Shown here piece by piece: positions 1 through 7,985 of a stretch of DNA of 64,000 bases. The notes below the pieces were generated by a model. It was not told where the DNA came from. It did not search any database and saw only the letters and a list, made by a program, of their open reading frames with translations. Numbering within the stretch: position 1 is the first letter of the stretch; each line of letters begins with the position of its first letter. Where the stretch lies: assembly GCF_900176535.1 (NCBI RefSeq), contig NZ_FWXT01000002.1, positions 310,001 through 374,000 on the forward strand. The letters run 5' to 3'. The position numbers and the translations under genes are program-made. This DNA is from Pedobacter africanus. Its GTDB lineage: Bacteria; Bacteroidota; Bacteroidia; Sphingobacteriales; Sphingobacteriaceae.

Positions 1-1
1 C

Positions 2-169
2 GGAATAGGTTTCGCTGTTACCTATGGGAGAAAAAAAGAAATTGTTGGCTATTTTCTACCGGAGTCGCAGCTTGTTAAGCCAAAACGTAAGCTTGGTATT
101 TTAGAAGGAAAGGCGAAAGTAACTTTTAAGGACGATTTCAAAATGTCTGAGGAGGACTTAATTGGATGA
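2..169 (+). CDS. Antitoxin of a VapBC-like toxin-antitoxin pair (3' part only)
   Basis: The reading frame is open from the window edge and ends in a TGA at 167-169. About 55 C-terminal residues are visible, including PKRKLGILEGKAKV and an acidic end (FKMSEEDLIG). This is the layout of the toxin-binding tail of DUF2281/Phd-like antitoxins: a basic stretch, a short Gly-Lys segment, then an acidic helix. The stop overlaps the ATG of the PIN-domain toxin in an ATGA, so the two genes are translationally coupled in the usual antitoxin-then-toxin order. The DNA-binding N-terminus lies outside the window, so the exact antitoxin family is inferred mainly from context. Confidence 0.7.
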   Translation, partial: GIGFAVTYGRKKEIVGYFLPESQLVKPKRKLGILEGKAKVTFKDDFKMSEEDLIG

Positions 170-564
170 GTTTTCTTCTCGACTCCCATACCTTGTTGTG
201 GGCTATTACAGACCAAAAAAAGCTCTCACGAAAGGTAGTTGCTATTCTTGAAGATGGTACCAATGAAGTTTTTGTCAGCTCGGTAACTTTCTGGGAAATC
301 TCATTAAAGTATGGATTGGGAAAACTAGATTTGAATAATATTGTTCCCGAAGATCTTCCAAAACTCTCTGAAGAAACCGGATTTAGTTTTCTCCCTTTAT
401 TACCCGTTGAATCTGCAGGTTACCATAAGCTTAATGCAACCTGGCATCGTGATCCTTTTGACAGGATGCTGATCTGGCAGGCTTTAAATAATAATCTGAC
501 GCTTTTAAGTAAAGATAAAAATGTTGCTCAGTATAGATCTGTCGGGCTTAAGCAACTTTGGTAA
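166..564 (+). CDS. PIN-domain ribonuclease toxin (VapC family)
   Basis: This 132-residue protein is predicted to be the ribonuclease toxin of a type II toxin-antitoxin pair. The PIN acidic residues are visible: D6 in the opening FLLDSHTLLW, E44 in TFWEISLKYG, and D96/D99 in HRDPFDRMLIWQA. The length fits the family (about 130 residues). The HTLLWA start is typical of the COG3744 subgroup common in Bacteroidota and cyanobacteria. Family knowledge says PIN toxins cleave RNA, often tRNA, using Mg ions at these acidic residues; the RNA target here cannot be read from sequence. It starts inside the antitoxin stop codon. Confidence 0.9.
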   Translation: MSFLLDSHTLLWAITDQKKLSRKVVAILEDGTNEVFVSSVTFWEISLKYGLGKLDLNNIVPEDLPKLSEETGFSFLPLLPVESAGYHKLNATWHRDPFDRMLIWQALNNNLTLLSKDKNVAQYRSVGLKQLW

Positions 565-934
565 AAAACCCGGAGGTTATTTTTCTGCCGTCTGGCCTCA
601 GAAATCGGAATTGAAACCCTGGTCCACTTCATCGGAAACGGCAGGTACATCCTTCCGGATGGAACAGAACGCTTTCTGGTAAACCAGGAAATGCTGCTCA
701 GACTGACAAAAAAACTTGGCGGGGATCGGTGTTTTGCTCGTTTTCCATAGTTTTAGTTATTATTTGTTGGTATGATGATGAATTGTTTTAATGTGAGGCC
801 TTACCAACTATAGCCAAAAACTACTTCACACTTAGATTGTTTAAGTACTTACAATCATTAATTATGGAAATTATCCGATCAGTATCAGCGTATAGCCAGC
901 CGATGGGTAGTTTGAATGCCAGGAAAGGAGCGTA
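565..934. other. Gene-remnant spacer between the toxin and the DUF3606 gene
   Basis: No intact gene is seen. From 565 to 750 the + strand is open without a start codon and reads like a real protein piece (ETLVHFIGNGRYILPDGTER, then RFLVNQEMLLRLTKKLGG), but I do not recognise the family. At 730 it runs straight into the 5' end of a minus-strand gene that duplicates the start and leader of the acidic gene at 4695-4928. The junction looks like a deletion or rearrangement scar. From 800 to 920 I see nothing recognisable. Confidence 0.5.
698..748 (-). pseudogene. 5' remnant of a second copy of the acidic MENEQ gene
   Basis: Reading leftwards from the ATG at 748-746 gives MENEQNTDPR, identical to the first ten residues of the acidic protein encoded at 4928-4695. 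The frame then runs into unrelated residues and a TGA after 16 codons. The similarity continues upstream of the start, where GTTTTGCTCGTTTTCCATAG and the following ATTATT-rich leader occur both here and at about 4911-4960. This is therefore a truncated paralogue that kept its leader and lost the rest of its coding region. Confidence 0.7.
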
Positions 935-1105
935 ATGGAAGATAAAGACAAATATACAGGTGCTGATTTCATTGATATGGACAATGACTATGAAGTTCTG
1001 TACTGGACGAGCCAGCTGAAGGTTACCAATGATGAACTCAAAGAGGCGGTGCGGGAAGTCGGTAACAAAATAGAACTGGTTAAGGTGTATCTGAATAAGG
1101 CTTAA
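935..1105 (+). CDS. DUF3606-like small protein
   Basis: This 56-residue protein has a good ribosome binding site (AGGAAAGGAG at 921-930, a few bases before the ATG). The sequence DNDYEVLYWTSQLKVTNDEL followed by AVREVGNKIELVKVYL fits the DUF3606 pattern, in which an acidic lead-in is followed by W-[TS]-x-x-[LF] and a helix ending V-G-x-x-[AVI]-x-x-V. Family members are 55-65 residues and their function is unknown. It stands seven bases before the next gene and may be co-transcribed with it. Confidence 0.75.
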   Translation: MEDKDKYTGADFIDMDNDYEVLYWTSQLKVTNDELKEAVREVGNKIELVKVYLNKA

Positions 1106-1112
1106 TTTAAGT

Positions 1113-1496
1113 ATGATGGATAGTATCGAACAAAATAAACAAACGTTAGAACGGGCAAATGCCGCAATTGCAGTAGGAGACTATGAAGGTTTTCTTTGCT
1201 ATTGTACCGAAGATACGAGATGGACTTTTGTAGGTGAGCAGACCCTAAAGGGCAAGGATGCAGTTCGCGGGTATATGGCTGAAACTTATATAGAGCCGCC
1301 CCGGTTTGCTGTGGAGCTCCTTACCGGAGAGGGAGATGTTGTTACCGCAGTGGGAAAAATCAGTTTGAAAGGCAGGGATGGTGAAATGGTATCGTACAGT
1401 TACTGCGATGTATGGAGGCTACGGGATGGCAAACTGCATGAACTGAAGGCATTCGTAATCCAAAATATGGATGGGGTGCCAGCCTACGAAATTTAG
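1113..1496 (+). CDS. SnoaL/NTF2-like domain protein
   Basis: This 127-residue protein matches the small alpha+beta cone fold of the SnoaL/ketosteroid-isomerase-like superfamily. An N-terminal helix pair (NAAIAVGDYEGFLCYCTEDT) is followed by the W-x-F-x-G signature (RWTFVGEQTLKGKDAVRGYM). The C-terminal sheet contains the conserved Y-x-D-V-W-R-x-x-x-G-K-[IL] pattern (YSYCDVWRLRDGKLHELKAF). Members are cavity-bearing single-domain proteins, often of unknown substrate. Two ATGs are adjacent at the start (1113 and 1116). No partner indicates a specific reaction. Confidence 0.8.
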   Translation: MMDSIEQNKQTLERANAAIAVGDYEGFLCYCTEDTRWTFVGEQTLKGKDAVRGYMAETYIEPPRFAVELLTGEGDVVTAVGKISLKGRDGEMVSYSYCDVWRLRDGKLHELKAFVIQNMDGVPAYEI

Positions 1497-1884
1497 TGGC
1501 TATCCATATTCTTTTTCCAGTCGGCTTTCAGTTGTTTGTAAATCGGGTTTGCTTTTTTCAGGATTGCCGGTGCCGCGCTGCGTTGAGGGCCAACTATGGT
1601 CAATGGTAAGCTACAAGTACTCCTGGTGTACAAATCCTTTCGGGCGGGAGTGACAACTGGACCGCGTGCGCAATTGCAGATCAATGGGCCACAGGCTTTA
1701 ACATAGATTATTATAAAATTAGTATAAGTACCTTAATTGGAAAGTTTAGATTTACAAATTGATATGAAATAAAACATGAGAAATTATGGTAAAGATTATA
1801 ATAGGGTGGTCCTGATCTCTTTTACCCTTGATCCAATCTATCCACCACATTTCGGGTCAAAGCAGCTATTCCGACAGTACCTGG
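1497..1884. other. Spacer with a probable C-terminal gene fragment
   Basis: On the minus strand a short open stretch ending at 1493 reads ILKKANPIYKQLKADWKKN, which looks like the C-terminal helix of a real protein. Upstream of about 1575 the reading becomes low-quality, so at most a 3' fragment remains; I cannot name it. The rest, to 1884, is AT-rich with no convincing gene. A 40-codon + strand ORF starting near 1776 and a TTG-initiated extension of the next gene were considered weak. Confidence 0.35.
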
Positions 1885-2094
1885 ATGTCTACTTTTAAGG
1901 TGAGGGAATGTTACGACGTTTTAAAATGTATAACTCCAACAGACAAAAAAGAAAGGGAACTGAAATTTAAGTTAAGCTGGGATATGAATACTGAGTTTGG
2001 TGGTAAAGTATTTCCCACCGAAATTGTGATCAACAACAGAAATGCCATATATGAAAGAATTGGTGCATTACTGGTTAAGGATCCCTGGGGTTGA
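1885..2094 (+). CDS. Small hypothetical protein, probably frameshifted at its 3' end
   Basis: From the ATG at 1885 the frame encodes 69 residues, including KKERELKFKLSWDMNTEFGG. A longer version could start at a TTG at 1828. No family is recognised. The stop at 2092-2094 falls in GGATCCCTGGGGTTGACC. Shifting frame there continues as PGVDLKTEIEKLR and stops at about 2122-2124, which looks like the genuine C-terminus. A single-base change near 2085-2092 has therefore probably cut the protein short. Confidence that it is a real gene is moderate. Confidence 0.35.
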   Translation: MSTFKVRECYDVLKCITPTDKKERELKFKLSWDMNTEFGGKVFPTEIVINNRNAIYERIGALLVKDPWG

Positions 2095-2169
2095 CCTGAA
2101 AACCGAGATCGAAAAGTTAAGATGAAATACGGTGACTAATTTATATCTTCATGCCAAAATCCCTGATAA

Positions 2170-2937
2170 ATGAATGATGCTGATATGAGAGAAATTATTA
2201 AGCTTAAACTCGATGAACTTGAGCAGACAGAAAATATAAAGATTCTTTATGCCTGTGAATCGGGAAGCCGCGCCTGGGGATTTGCTTCGCCAGATAGCGA
2301 TTTCGATGTACGCTTTATTTATAGCAGAAATATCGATCAATATTTAAGTATTCGTGATGTATCAGATGTTGTAGGCCTTCCGGTTAACGAAGTGCTTGAT
2401 ATAGGGGGCTGGGATATTAAAAAGGCCCTTAAGTTATTTCTGAAGTCAAATGGTCCGTTGTACGAATGGTTGCAGTCGCCAATTGTATATTCAGAAAACA
2501 GTGGGCTTGCTGCTGAACTGCGCAGTTTAATGCCCAGGTATTTTTCATTAAGGGCGGGAGCAAACCACTATCTTTCTATGGCTTATCATACTTTAACCGA
2601 AGATCTTCAGGCAGAGCAGGTAAAGTTAAAACGGTACTTTTATGCACTCCGGCCGGCACTAGCCTGCATGTGGGTACTGATCAATAAAGAAGTTCCGCCT
2701 ATGGAATTTGAGCCTTTAAGAACAATTATAAAAGAACAGGAAATTCAGGAGGCTATTGCTGAGCTGATGGAACGGAAACAGGCATCAGATGAAAAGCAAT
2801 TGGTGCCACCTGTAACTATCCTTAACAACTGGCTTGCTGATCAGCTAAAATGGTGTAAGCAGGAAGTGTCATCACTTCCGGCCGATCGTAATGATACCAC
2901 AGAACTGGATGAAGTTTTTAGAAGGTATATCCTATGA
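2170..2937 (+). CDS. Pol-beta superfamily nucleotidyltransferase (COG3541/YcgL-like), first of a pair
   Basis: This 255-residue protein has the nucleotidyltransferase signature GSRAWGF...DSDFDVR at about residues 32-47: the Gly-Ser pair followed by two metal-binding aspartates (D44 and D46). The remainder is mostly helical, with a conserved-looking PLYEWLQSPIVY segment, as in the YcgL/COG3541 family. Such enzymes transfer nucleotidyl groups to an acceptor; the acceptor for this family is not established. The gene overlaps the next by four bases at an ATGATGA junction. Both genes encode the same enzyme class but differ in length and sequence, so they probably act together or on related substrates. 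Confidence 0.85.
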   Translation: MNDADMREIIKLKLDELEQTENIKILYACESGSRAWGFASPDSDFDVRFIYSRNIDQYLSIRDVSDVVGLPVNEVLDIGGWDIKKALKLFLKSNGPLYEWLQSPIVYSENSGLAAELRSLMPRYFSLRAGANHYLSMAYHTLTEDLQAEQVKLKRYFYALRPALACMWVLINKEVPPMEFEPLRTIIKEQEIQEAIAELMERKQASDEKQLVPPVTILNNWLADQLKWCKQEVSSLPADRNDTTELDEVFRRYIL

Positions 2938-3998
2938 TGAATTACGATTTATTGAAACGGCAGAAGCACCTGCTGTTGCTGGATTGTGTTAGTGGCAGCA
3001 CAGCATACAATTTAAACATAGCAGGATCAGATCTGGATAAAAAAGGAGTCTTTATCATGTCACAGCAGCAATTATACGGTTTCCATCACCAGGACCAGAT
3101 TGCAAATGAAAGCCATGATGAAGTTTATTTCGAGATCAAAAGGTTTTTGGAGCTACTTACTAAAAATAACCCCAATATACTGGAATTGTTAAGTACCCCC
3201 AGGCAGTTTGTGATCCAACGGCACCCTTTAATGGATTTGATTAAACCCGAAGATTTCTTGTCGAAATTATGTGCCGATACCTTTGCTGGCTACGCACATA
3301 CACAGATAAAAAAAGCACATGGGCTTAATAAAAAGATCAATCAGCCATTTCAGGTAAGCAGGAAATCTGTACTCGATTTTTGTTATGTAATACAGGGGGG
3401 GCGGAGTTTACCTTTGACGGACTGGCTCAATGTGAATAGTTATCATCAGGAGGATTGTGGACTGGTAAAAATAGATCATTTCCGCGATGGCTATTTCTTG
3501 TACCATGTAAAGGAGGCCGGCCTAAAAGGGATTGTTTCCGGACCTGAAGCAAATGATGTTTCCCTAAGTTCAATTGCCAGAGGTACCAGCCATGTGGCAG
3601 TAATGCACTTTAATAAAGACGGTTATTCCGTTTATTGCAAAAATTACAGGGAATATAAGGATTGGGAGGTACAACGCAATGAACAGCGTTACCAGGGAAC
3701 ATTGCAGCATAAAAAAAATTACGATGCCAAACACATGATGCATACTTTCAGGTTGCTGGAAATGGCAGAAGAAATAGCCCGTTATGGCGAGGTCATGGTA
3801 CACCGTAAAGACCGTGATTTTTTATTAAGAATCCGTGCTGGCGAATTTGACCTCGATGAACTTCTGGTTATGGCAGAGACAAAGCTGGAAGGATTGAAAG
3901 GATTATATGAAAAATCTGATTTGCAGGAGAGGCCTGATGAAGATAAAGCCCAGCAGATTTTAATCGAGATAAGGGAAACGTTTTATGGATCGATTTGA
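2934..3998 (+). CDS. Pol-beta superfamily nucleotidyltransferase, second of a pair
   Basis: This 354-residue protein carries VSGSTAYNL...GSDLDKKGVF near residues 19-40: the Gly-Ser motif at 21-22 and aspartates at 33 and 35, which define the nucleotidyltransferase active site. The N-terminal half contains a long helical region (IKRFLELLTKNNPNILELL) typical of predicted nucleotidyltransferases of this group. The C-terminal part (MMHTFRLLEMAEEIARYGEV) resembles the helical region that follows the catalytic domain in phage and bacterial homologues. It starts at the ATG at 2934 or 2937, inside the stop of the upstream gene, so translation is coupled. Substrate unknown. Confidence 0.85.
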   Translation: MMNYDLLKRQKHLLLLDCVSGSTAYNLNIAGSDLDKKGVFIMSQQQLYGFHHQDQIANESHDEVYFEIKRFLELLTKNNPNILELLSTPRQFVIQRHPLMDLIKPEDFLSKLCADTFAGYAHTQIKKAHGLNKKINQPFQVSRKSVLDFCYVIQGGRSLPLTDWLNVNSYHQEDCGLVKIDHFRDGYFLYHVKEAGLKGIVSGPEANDVSLSSIARGTSHVAVMHFNKDGYSVYCKNYREYKDWEVQRNEQRYQGTLQHKKNYDAKHMMHTFRLLEMAEEIARYGEVMVHRKDRDFLLRIRAGEFDLDELLVMAETKLEGLKGLYEKSDLQERPDEDKAQQILIEIRETFYGSI

Positions 3999-4005
3999 TA
4001 AAAAA

Positions 4006-4125
4006 TCAATAGGTTTCCCGAATAAAATTATCTACAGCCTCTGCGTTGGGGATTAAAGGTAGGCTACTGGTGTGCTTTATCTCAGTCTTTTCGCTGTTGT
4101 AATCCGCACTTAAATGGCTGAAAGG
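4006..4125 (-). pseudogene. C-terminal-side fragment of a paralogue of the two-TM protein at 25.7-26.3 kb
   Basis: Read leftwards, this open stretch encodes IPNAEAVDNFIRETY and then stops. The intact protein at 25699-26313 contains the matching IPNTQAVDNFIQEV. At the DNA level 34 bases (4021-4054) match 25912-25945 with two mismatches. There is no start codon and the rest of the paralogue is missing, so this is a fragment left by duplication and deletion rather than a functional gene. Confidence 0.6.
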
Positions 4126-4173
4126 TTAAACCTTTTTTAGCTGTTACTTGTTATTCCAGCAAATGTTAAAATA

Positions 4174-4569
4174 ATGGGATTTATTAAACATGCCTTAATT
4201 GGTATTGCGCTTTACGAAGCGATAAAATATGTTTTGAAAAAAGGAGATTGCGGGCTTGAACCTGCTAATGATCAGGTACAGCGGGTTTCGCCCGTTCTGC
4301 AATTACGCGGTGAGGAGGTTGATATAATTGCCGGGGCCAGACAAACTGATCAGCTGGACCGGATGAAAGAGAATGCAGCCTTTGGTAGAAGTTCTGCACC
4401 CGGTTCACAGGAACTGGCTGGGCAGGCGGGTAGGACTACCTTCAATACTGATGATGATTTAGTGGCTGGAACTGATCCTGAAGCTCCGCTTAGTGCTAAG
4501 ATTTCTGGGAGCGAAGATACCTGGAAAAATTCACTGGCCAATGACGAGCTGAGGGCTCCAGATTCTTAA
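4174..4569 (+). CDS. Hypothetical protein with hydrophobic N-terminus and polar tail
   Basis: This 131-residue protein starts MGFIKHALIGIALYEAIKYV, a short amphipathic or membrane-associated helix, followed by a long polar region rich in Gly, Ala, Asp and Ser without obvious structure (GSQELAGQAGRTTFNTDDDL). I recognise no catalytic motif. The low-complexity tail resembles those of neighbouring genes (4695-4928 and the tail of 8437-9399), so it may belong to the same stress-related accessory set. That link is inference from composition and position only. Confidence 0.6.
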   Translation: MGFIKHALIGIALYEAIKYVLKKGDCGLEPANDQVQRVSPVLQLRGEEVDIIAGARQTDQLDRMKENAAFGRSSAPGSQELAGQAGRTTFNTDDDLVAGTDPEAPLSAKISGSEDTWKNSLANDELRAPDS

Positions 4570-4626
4570 AGCTCTTTAGATCAATTTAGCTTTTTTGTAA
4601 AAGGGCTGGAAAGGATTCGGTGGAGG

Positions 4627-4654
4627 CTGACTGCAGGCCGTAACCTGCGGTCAG
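4627..4654. terminator. Hairpin between convergent genes
   Basis: CTGACTGCAGG (4627-4637) pairs with CCTGCGGTCAG (4644-4654) around a six-base loop with one internal mismatch. An outer GGTG/CACC pair flanks it. It sits between the ends of two convergent genes (4569 and 4695), where a shared terminator would be expected. There is no good T-run directly after it on the + strand; on the minus strand the stem is preceded, not followed, by T residues. The terminator role is therefore uncertain. Confidence 0.35.
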
Positions 4655-4694
4655 GCTGTCACCAAAAAAGATGATTTGTTTCATTTAAGCATCG

Positions 4695-4928
4695 TTACTG
4701 GTCTTCTGCGTCGGTGTTTCCTGATGCGTTGCCGGAAAGGTCACCTGAAATGTCATCAGTCTCTTCTTCTTCATCTTGGTTGTTTTGAAGATCGGATTTT
4801 CCTTCTGCTCCCGATTTGCTTACCGGGCCGTCAGTTGGAAGGGAAGTGTAATTTGCTTTTTCGTTTTCTGATTGTCCTTTGGGTTGGTTCTGGTCTTCCC
4901 TTGGATCTGTGTTTTGCTCGTTTTCCAT
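4695..4928 (-). CDS. Small acidic, disordered hypothetical protein
   Basis: This 77-residue protein is almost entirely polar (Glu, Asp, Gln, Asn, Gly, Ser). It opens MENEQNTDPREDQNQPKGQS and contains the acidic stretch DEEEETDDISGDLSG; it is probably intrinsically disordered. No known domain is visible. A truncated copy of its 5' end and leader lies at 698-800, so at least one paralogue existed in this locus. The composition resembles the acidic C-terminal tail of the dehydrogenase at 8437-9399. The function is unknown. Confidence 0.65.
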   Translation of the reverse strand: MENEQNTDPREDQNQPKGQSENEKANYTSLPTDGPVSKSGAEGKSDLQNNQDEEEETDDISGDLSGNASGNTDAEDQ

Positions 4929-5047
4929 AGTTTTAGTTATTATTGTTCGTAAGGTGATGAATGTTTAATGTGAGGTCTAACTGGTAAAGAACAAGCTGGA
5001 ACGGAGATAGTTTTATGTCTATGTCGTCTATGTCTTTTTTTTCTTGA

Positions 5048-5806
5048 TTAGATGATTTGCAGGTGAGGTCTGATCTGTAATGTAATGACATCGCAGCGCT
5101 GTGGCTGGGAGAGGCAGTATAATACGCTCATGGCGATATCTTCCGCTTTGAGCATTTCCATCGCTGCTATTTTTTTACGTTGTTCATCTGAATCTTCTTC
5201 AATCATGTCTGAGCCCACAAGGCCAGGTTCAATGAGGCTTACCTTGATGCCTTGTTCATTCACTTCTTTTCTGAACGCTTCGTTGAAACCCTGGATCCCG
5301 GCTTTGGTAGCTACATATACCGAACTGTCTTTGCCGCGTTCATCGGCACTGATGGATCCAATGTTGACAATGTGGCTGGAAGTATTTTCTTTCATGCGTT
5401 TTACAGCTTCATTACAGCAGGCCATATAACCCAGCAAGTTGGTGTTGATGATGTATTGCCAGTCGGGATAGCTTCCTTCCATTATACTTTCATAAGGTAA
5501 TGCCGCATTATTGATCAGTATATCCAGGCTTCTAAACTGGCTGTCTACTATGTCAAATACTCTTTTGATGTCTTTTTGATCAGCCACGTCCGCGACGATA
5601 CCGAAGCATTCTGTCTCTACATCCAATCTGTTAATGGCTTCCATTGTTTCATCCAGCTGTTGCCGGTTACGGCCAAAGATCATGATCCTGGCGCCCTGGG
5701 AGGCAAGAAGAATCGCAGTTGCCCGTCCGATGCCGGTTGTTCCGCCGGTGATGAGTATTCTTTTTCCTTTCATTGAAGTTGGCAGGTATGCTGTTAATGA
5801 ATCCAT
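5048..5806 (-). CDS. Short-chain dehydrogenase/reductase (SDR family)
   Basis: This 252-residue NAD(P)-dependent oxidoreductase has a classical SDR layout. The nucleotide-binding ITGGTTGIGRATAILL lies near residues 20-35 and is followed by FGRNR, whose arginines favour NADP. INNAALP is the structural motif, and the catalytic set is the serine in NIGSISAD with YVATK (Tyr-x3-Lys). The length is normal. The substrate cannot be deduced. The start is ATG at 5804-5806. An upstream minus-strand ORF in another frame overlaps it but shows no family signal. Confidence 0.92.
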   Translation of the reverse strand: MDSLTAYLPTSMKGKRILITGGTTGIGRATAILLASQGARIMIFGRNRQQLDETMEAINRLDVETECFGIVADVADQKDIKRVFDIVDSQFRSLDILINNAALPYESIMEGSYPDWQYIINTNLLGYMACCNEAVKRMKENTSSHIVNIGSISADERGKDSSVYVATKAGIQGFNEAFRKEVNEQGIKVSLIEPGLVGSDMIEEDSDEQRKKIAAMEMLKAEDIAMSVLYCLSQPQRCDVITLQIRPHLQII

Positions 5807-6028
5807 ATGTTTTTTTGTTAACTATGTGTGTAAATGGTGATGGTGCATGCATAGTAAGCTATTTCAAATGTGTGTCTATAACCGCTTGAGGGCAGCTTTT
5901 GTTTTAACTATACGCTTTTGCCTACACTGCCTGGAAAGTTCTCTCTTTGGTTTTGGTGTTCTTTAACTTGTTAAAATCTCTGGCCCTGCATTCTTTAAAA
6001 ACATCAGGGACTTCCAGATGTTAGATTA

Positions 6029-7321
6029 GTGTATAAAATGATTGATGCTATGGAATCAAAAAAAAGGATAGTCATTGTTGGGGGTGGTTTTGCAGGACTG
6101 AACCTTGCTAAAAAGCTGGCTGCGAATGAGGAGTTTGAAGTGGTGCTGGTGGATAAGAACAATTACCATTTTTTTCCGCCTTTGCTTTACCAGGTTTCTA
6201 CAGCATTTATCGAAGCCTCTAACATCAGTTATCCTTTCCGGAGGATGTTTCAGTCTAATCCTAGGTTTAGTTTTTTCATGGGTGCTTTATTGAATGTTGA
6301 TTTATCTTCCAATGTCATCCTTACTGAAAATGGTTCCGTTTCGTACGATTACCTGGTACTGGCCATGGGCACAGAGACCAATTATTTCGGGATGGAGAAC
6401 GTCAGGCAGAAGGCGTTACCAATGAAGTCCATTGACGATGCCCTGGAGCTCAGGAATCATGTGCTGCTTAAACTGGAAGAGGCTGCACGTAGTGAGGATG
6501 CCGCTGAAAGAGAAAGACTGGGTAATATTGTCATTGCCGGAGGTGGCCCTACCGGGGTAGAAATCGCAGGCATGCTGGCAGAAATGGGTGGTAACATTGT
6601 TAAAAAGGATTATCCTACAGCGGCAAGGAAAGGGCTGGGGAAGATTTACCTGGTAGATGCACTGGATAAATTACTGGCCCCGATGAGTAAAAAATCGCAG
6701 CAGGAAGCAGCCAGGGTATTGGAAAAGCTCGGTGTAAAAGTGTTGCTGAACACTGCCGTTAAGGACTATGTGGATGATCAGGTAATTTTCAGTTCAGGCG
6801 AAAGTATTCCTAGTGCAACGTTGATCTGGACCTCAGGTGTAATTGCAAGGGAAGTTCCCGGCCTGCCTGCGCAAGTGATTGGTAAAGGGCGAAGGATTTT
6901 GGTGGATGAGTATAATCGGGTAGCCGGTCTTAAAAAGGTATTTGCCATTGGAGATATATGTTTGCAGCAGACAGATCCAAAGTTTCCGCAGGGGCACCCG
7001 CAACTGGCGCAAGTCGCCATTCAGCAGGGTACGCTGCTGGCAGAAAATTTTAGGAGCATAGCGAAAGGAAGAAACCTTTCCGCTTTTCACTATAAAGATA
7101 AAGGAACGATGGCAATCATTGCCAAATTTAAAGCGGTAGTGGATTTGCCAAAGGGATTTTTTAAAGGTTTTCTGGCCTGGCTGGTCTGGCTTTTTATCCA
7201 CATTATACCGATTGCAGGCTTTAGAAATAAGCTTAAGCTGGCTTTCAACTGGTTCTGGAGTTTTGCAACCAACGATCCGACACTGCGTTTGATCATACGG
7301 CCGGAAAAAGAGCATAAATAG
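6029..7321 (+). CDS. Type II NADH dehydrogenase-like FAD/NAD(P) oxidoreductase
   Basis: This 430-residue flavoprotein has two Rossmann motifs: IVIVGGGFAGLNLAKKLA near the N-terminus for FAD and IVIAGGGPTGVEIAGMLAEM near residue 170 for NAD(P)H. VFAIGD in the C-terminal third is the conserved second FAD contact. The C-terminus holds hydrophobic and amphipathic segments (FLAWLVWLFIHIIPIAGF) that anchor NDH-2 enzymes to the inner membrane. The likely role is non-proton-pumping electron transfer from NADH to quinone. The first ATG (6029) adds a few residues; the internal ATG at 6050 (MESKKRIVIV) is an equally good start. Confidence 0.92.
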   Translation: MYKMIDAMESKKRIVIVGGGFAGLNLAKKLAANEEFEVVLVDKNNYHFFPPLLYQVSTAFIEASNISYPFRRMFQSNPRFSFFMGALLNVDLSSNVILTENGSVSYDYLVLAMGTETNYFGMENVRQKALPMKSIDDALELRNHVLLKLEEAARSEDAAERERLGNIVIAGGGPTGVEIAGMLAEMGGNIVKKDYPTAARKGLGKIYLVDALDKLLAPMSKKSQQEAARVLEKLGVKVLLNTAVKDYVDDQVIFSSGESIPSATLIWTSGVIAREVPGLPAQVIGKGRRILVDEYNRVAGLKKVFAIGDICLQQTDPKFPQGHPQLAQVAIQQGTLLAENFRSIAKGRNLSAFHYKDKGTMAIIAKFKAVVDLPKGFFKGFLAWLVWLFIHIIPIAGFRNKLKLAFNWFWSFATNDPTLRLIIRPEKEHK

Positions 7322-7359
7322 CTTATTTGCAAAATATGATGATGGTGGAAAGGCAGCCG

Positions 7360-7632
7360 CTAGGTTCTATTTGTTTTCTTTCTGTATTTCCATTTGCAGA
7401 ACAGCATGGCTGTATTGAGCAGTAATGAAAAGATGTTGGTGGCAATGATGGGGATATCCGATTTAGCACAACCGTAATAGATCCATAGGGAGTTTCCGAG
7501 GATCAATACGATAAACATGATCCAGGATACATCTGATGCTTTCTTCTCTTGTATGGTTTTAATCAGCTGTGGTATGACCGAGGAGGAGGTGCAGATACCT
7601 GCTGCAAGTCCAAGTGTTTGAATGGATTCCAT
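7360..7632 (-). CDS. SemiSWEET-type sugar transporter (PQ-loop/MtN3 protein)
   Basis: This 90-residue protein has three hydrophobic helices, the size and topology of a bacterial SemiSWEET, which dimerises to form a sugar channel. The PQ motif is present in SSSVIPQLIKTIQEKKASDV, followed by the conserved [SD]-x-S-W-I/M-x-x-x-x segment (SWIMFIVLILGNSLWIYYG). The third helix ends in a basic cytoplasmic tail. It stands alone next to the stress genes. The transported sugar is unknown. Confidence 0.9.
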   Translation of the reverse strand: MESIQTLGLAAGICTSSSVIPQLIKTIQEKKASDVSWIMFIVLILGNSLWIYYGCAKSDIPIIATNIFSLLLNTAMLFCKWKYRKKTNRT

Positions 7633-7685
7633 AGGATGGCTAATTAGTCGATCATTCGCCGTTTTTTGTTGTAGTATATTTGAGG

Positions 7686-7983
7686 CTAGGATTTAATGCT
7701 TAACCAGTCTATTGCGGCTTGAAGGTCATTTAACTCGAATCCTTTTGCTTCGCCAGGACTCACATAACTGAAAATATCAGTGAATTTTTCGACTGCTTTC
7801 TGATCGGTTACGATGGCCATTTTTTTCCAGTCTGTGAAATGTTTGACTCCGGCAATCAGGTCTTGTACCCAGGCGCCGGCGGTGAAATGGTAGTAAAACA
7901 TCTTTAAGGTCATCTTTGGTGACCTCTCCGCTTGCGCGGACGCCCAGTACATGGCCGGGCAGGTTTTGAATAACGGTCAGCAT
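7686..7983 (-). pseudogene. Broken STAS/SpoIIAA-like protein (middle deleted, frameshifted)
   Basis: Two halves of one gene lie in different frames. The first, starting ATG at 7981-7983, reads MLTVIQNLPGHVLGVRASGE and VTKDDLKDVLLP, the standard N-terminus of SpoIIAA-like (DUF3478/STAS_SEC14) proteins. The second, ending at 7686, reads FTAGAWVQDLIAGVKHFTDW up to AAIDWLSIKS, the standard C-terminal half. Intact relatives have about 20-30 residues between these parts; here they are missing and the join changes frame near 7888. The product would be about 120 residues if intact. It follows the cold-shock gene by two bases, suggesting a former operon. Confidence 0.8.
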
Positions 7984-7985
7984 AA

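Noticed and set aside
1493..1684. A full minus-strand gene
   Set aside because: Only the last 25 or so residues look like protein; the upstream part is low-quality, so I treat it as a possible fragment only.
4627..4654. Strong intrinsic terminator
   Set aside because: The stem is good but no T-run follows on either strand. It is kept only as a low-confidence hairpin.
4676..4930. An 84-codon + strand ORF
   Set aside because: It lies antisense to the acidic gene at 4695-4928, is Leu/Cys-rich, and shows no family pattern. It is a shadow of that gene.
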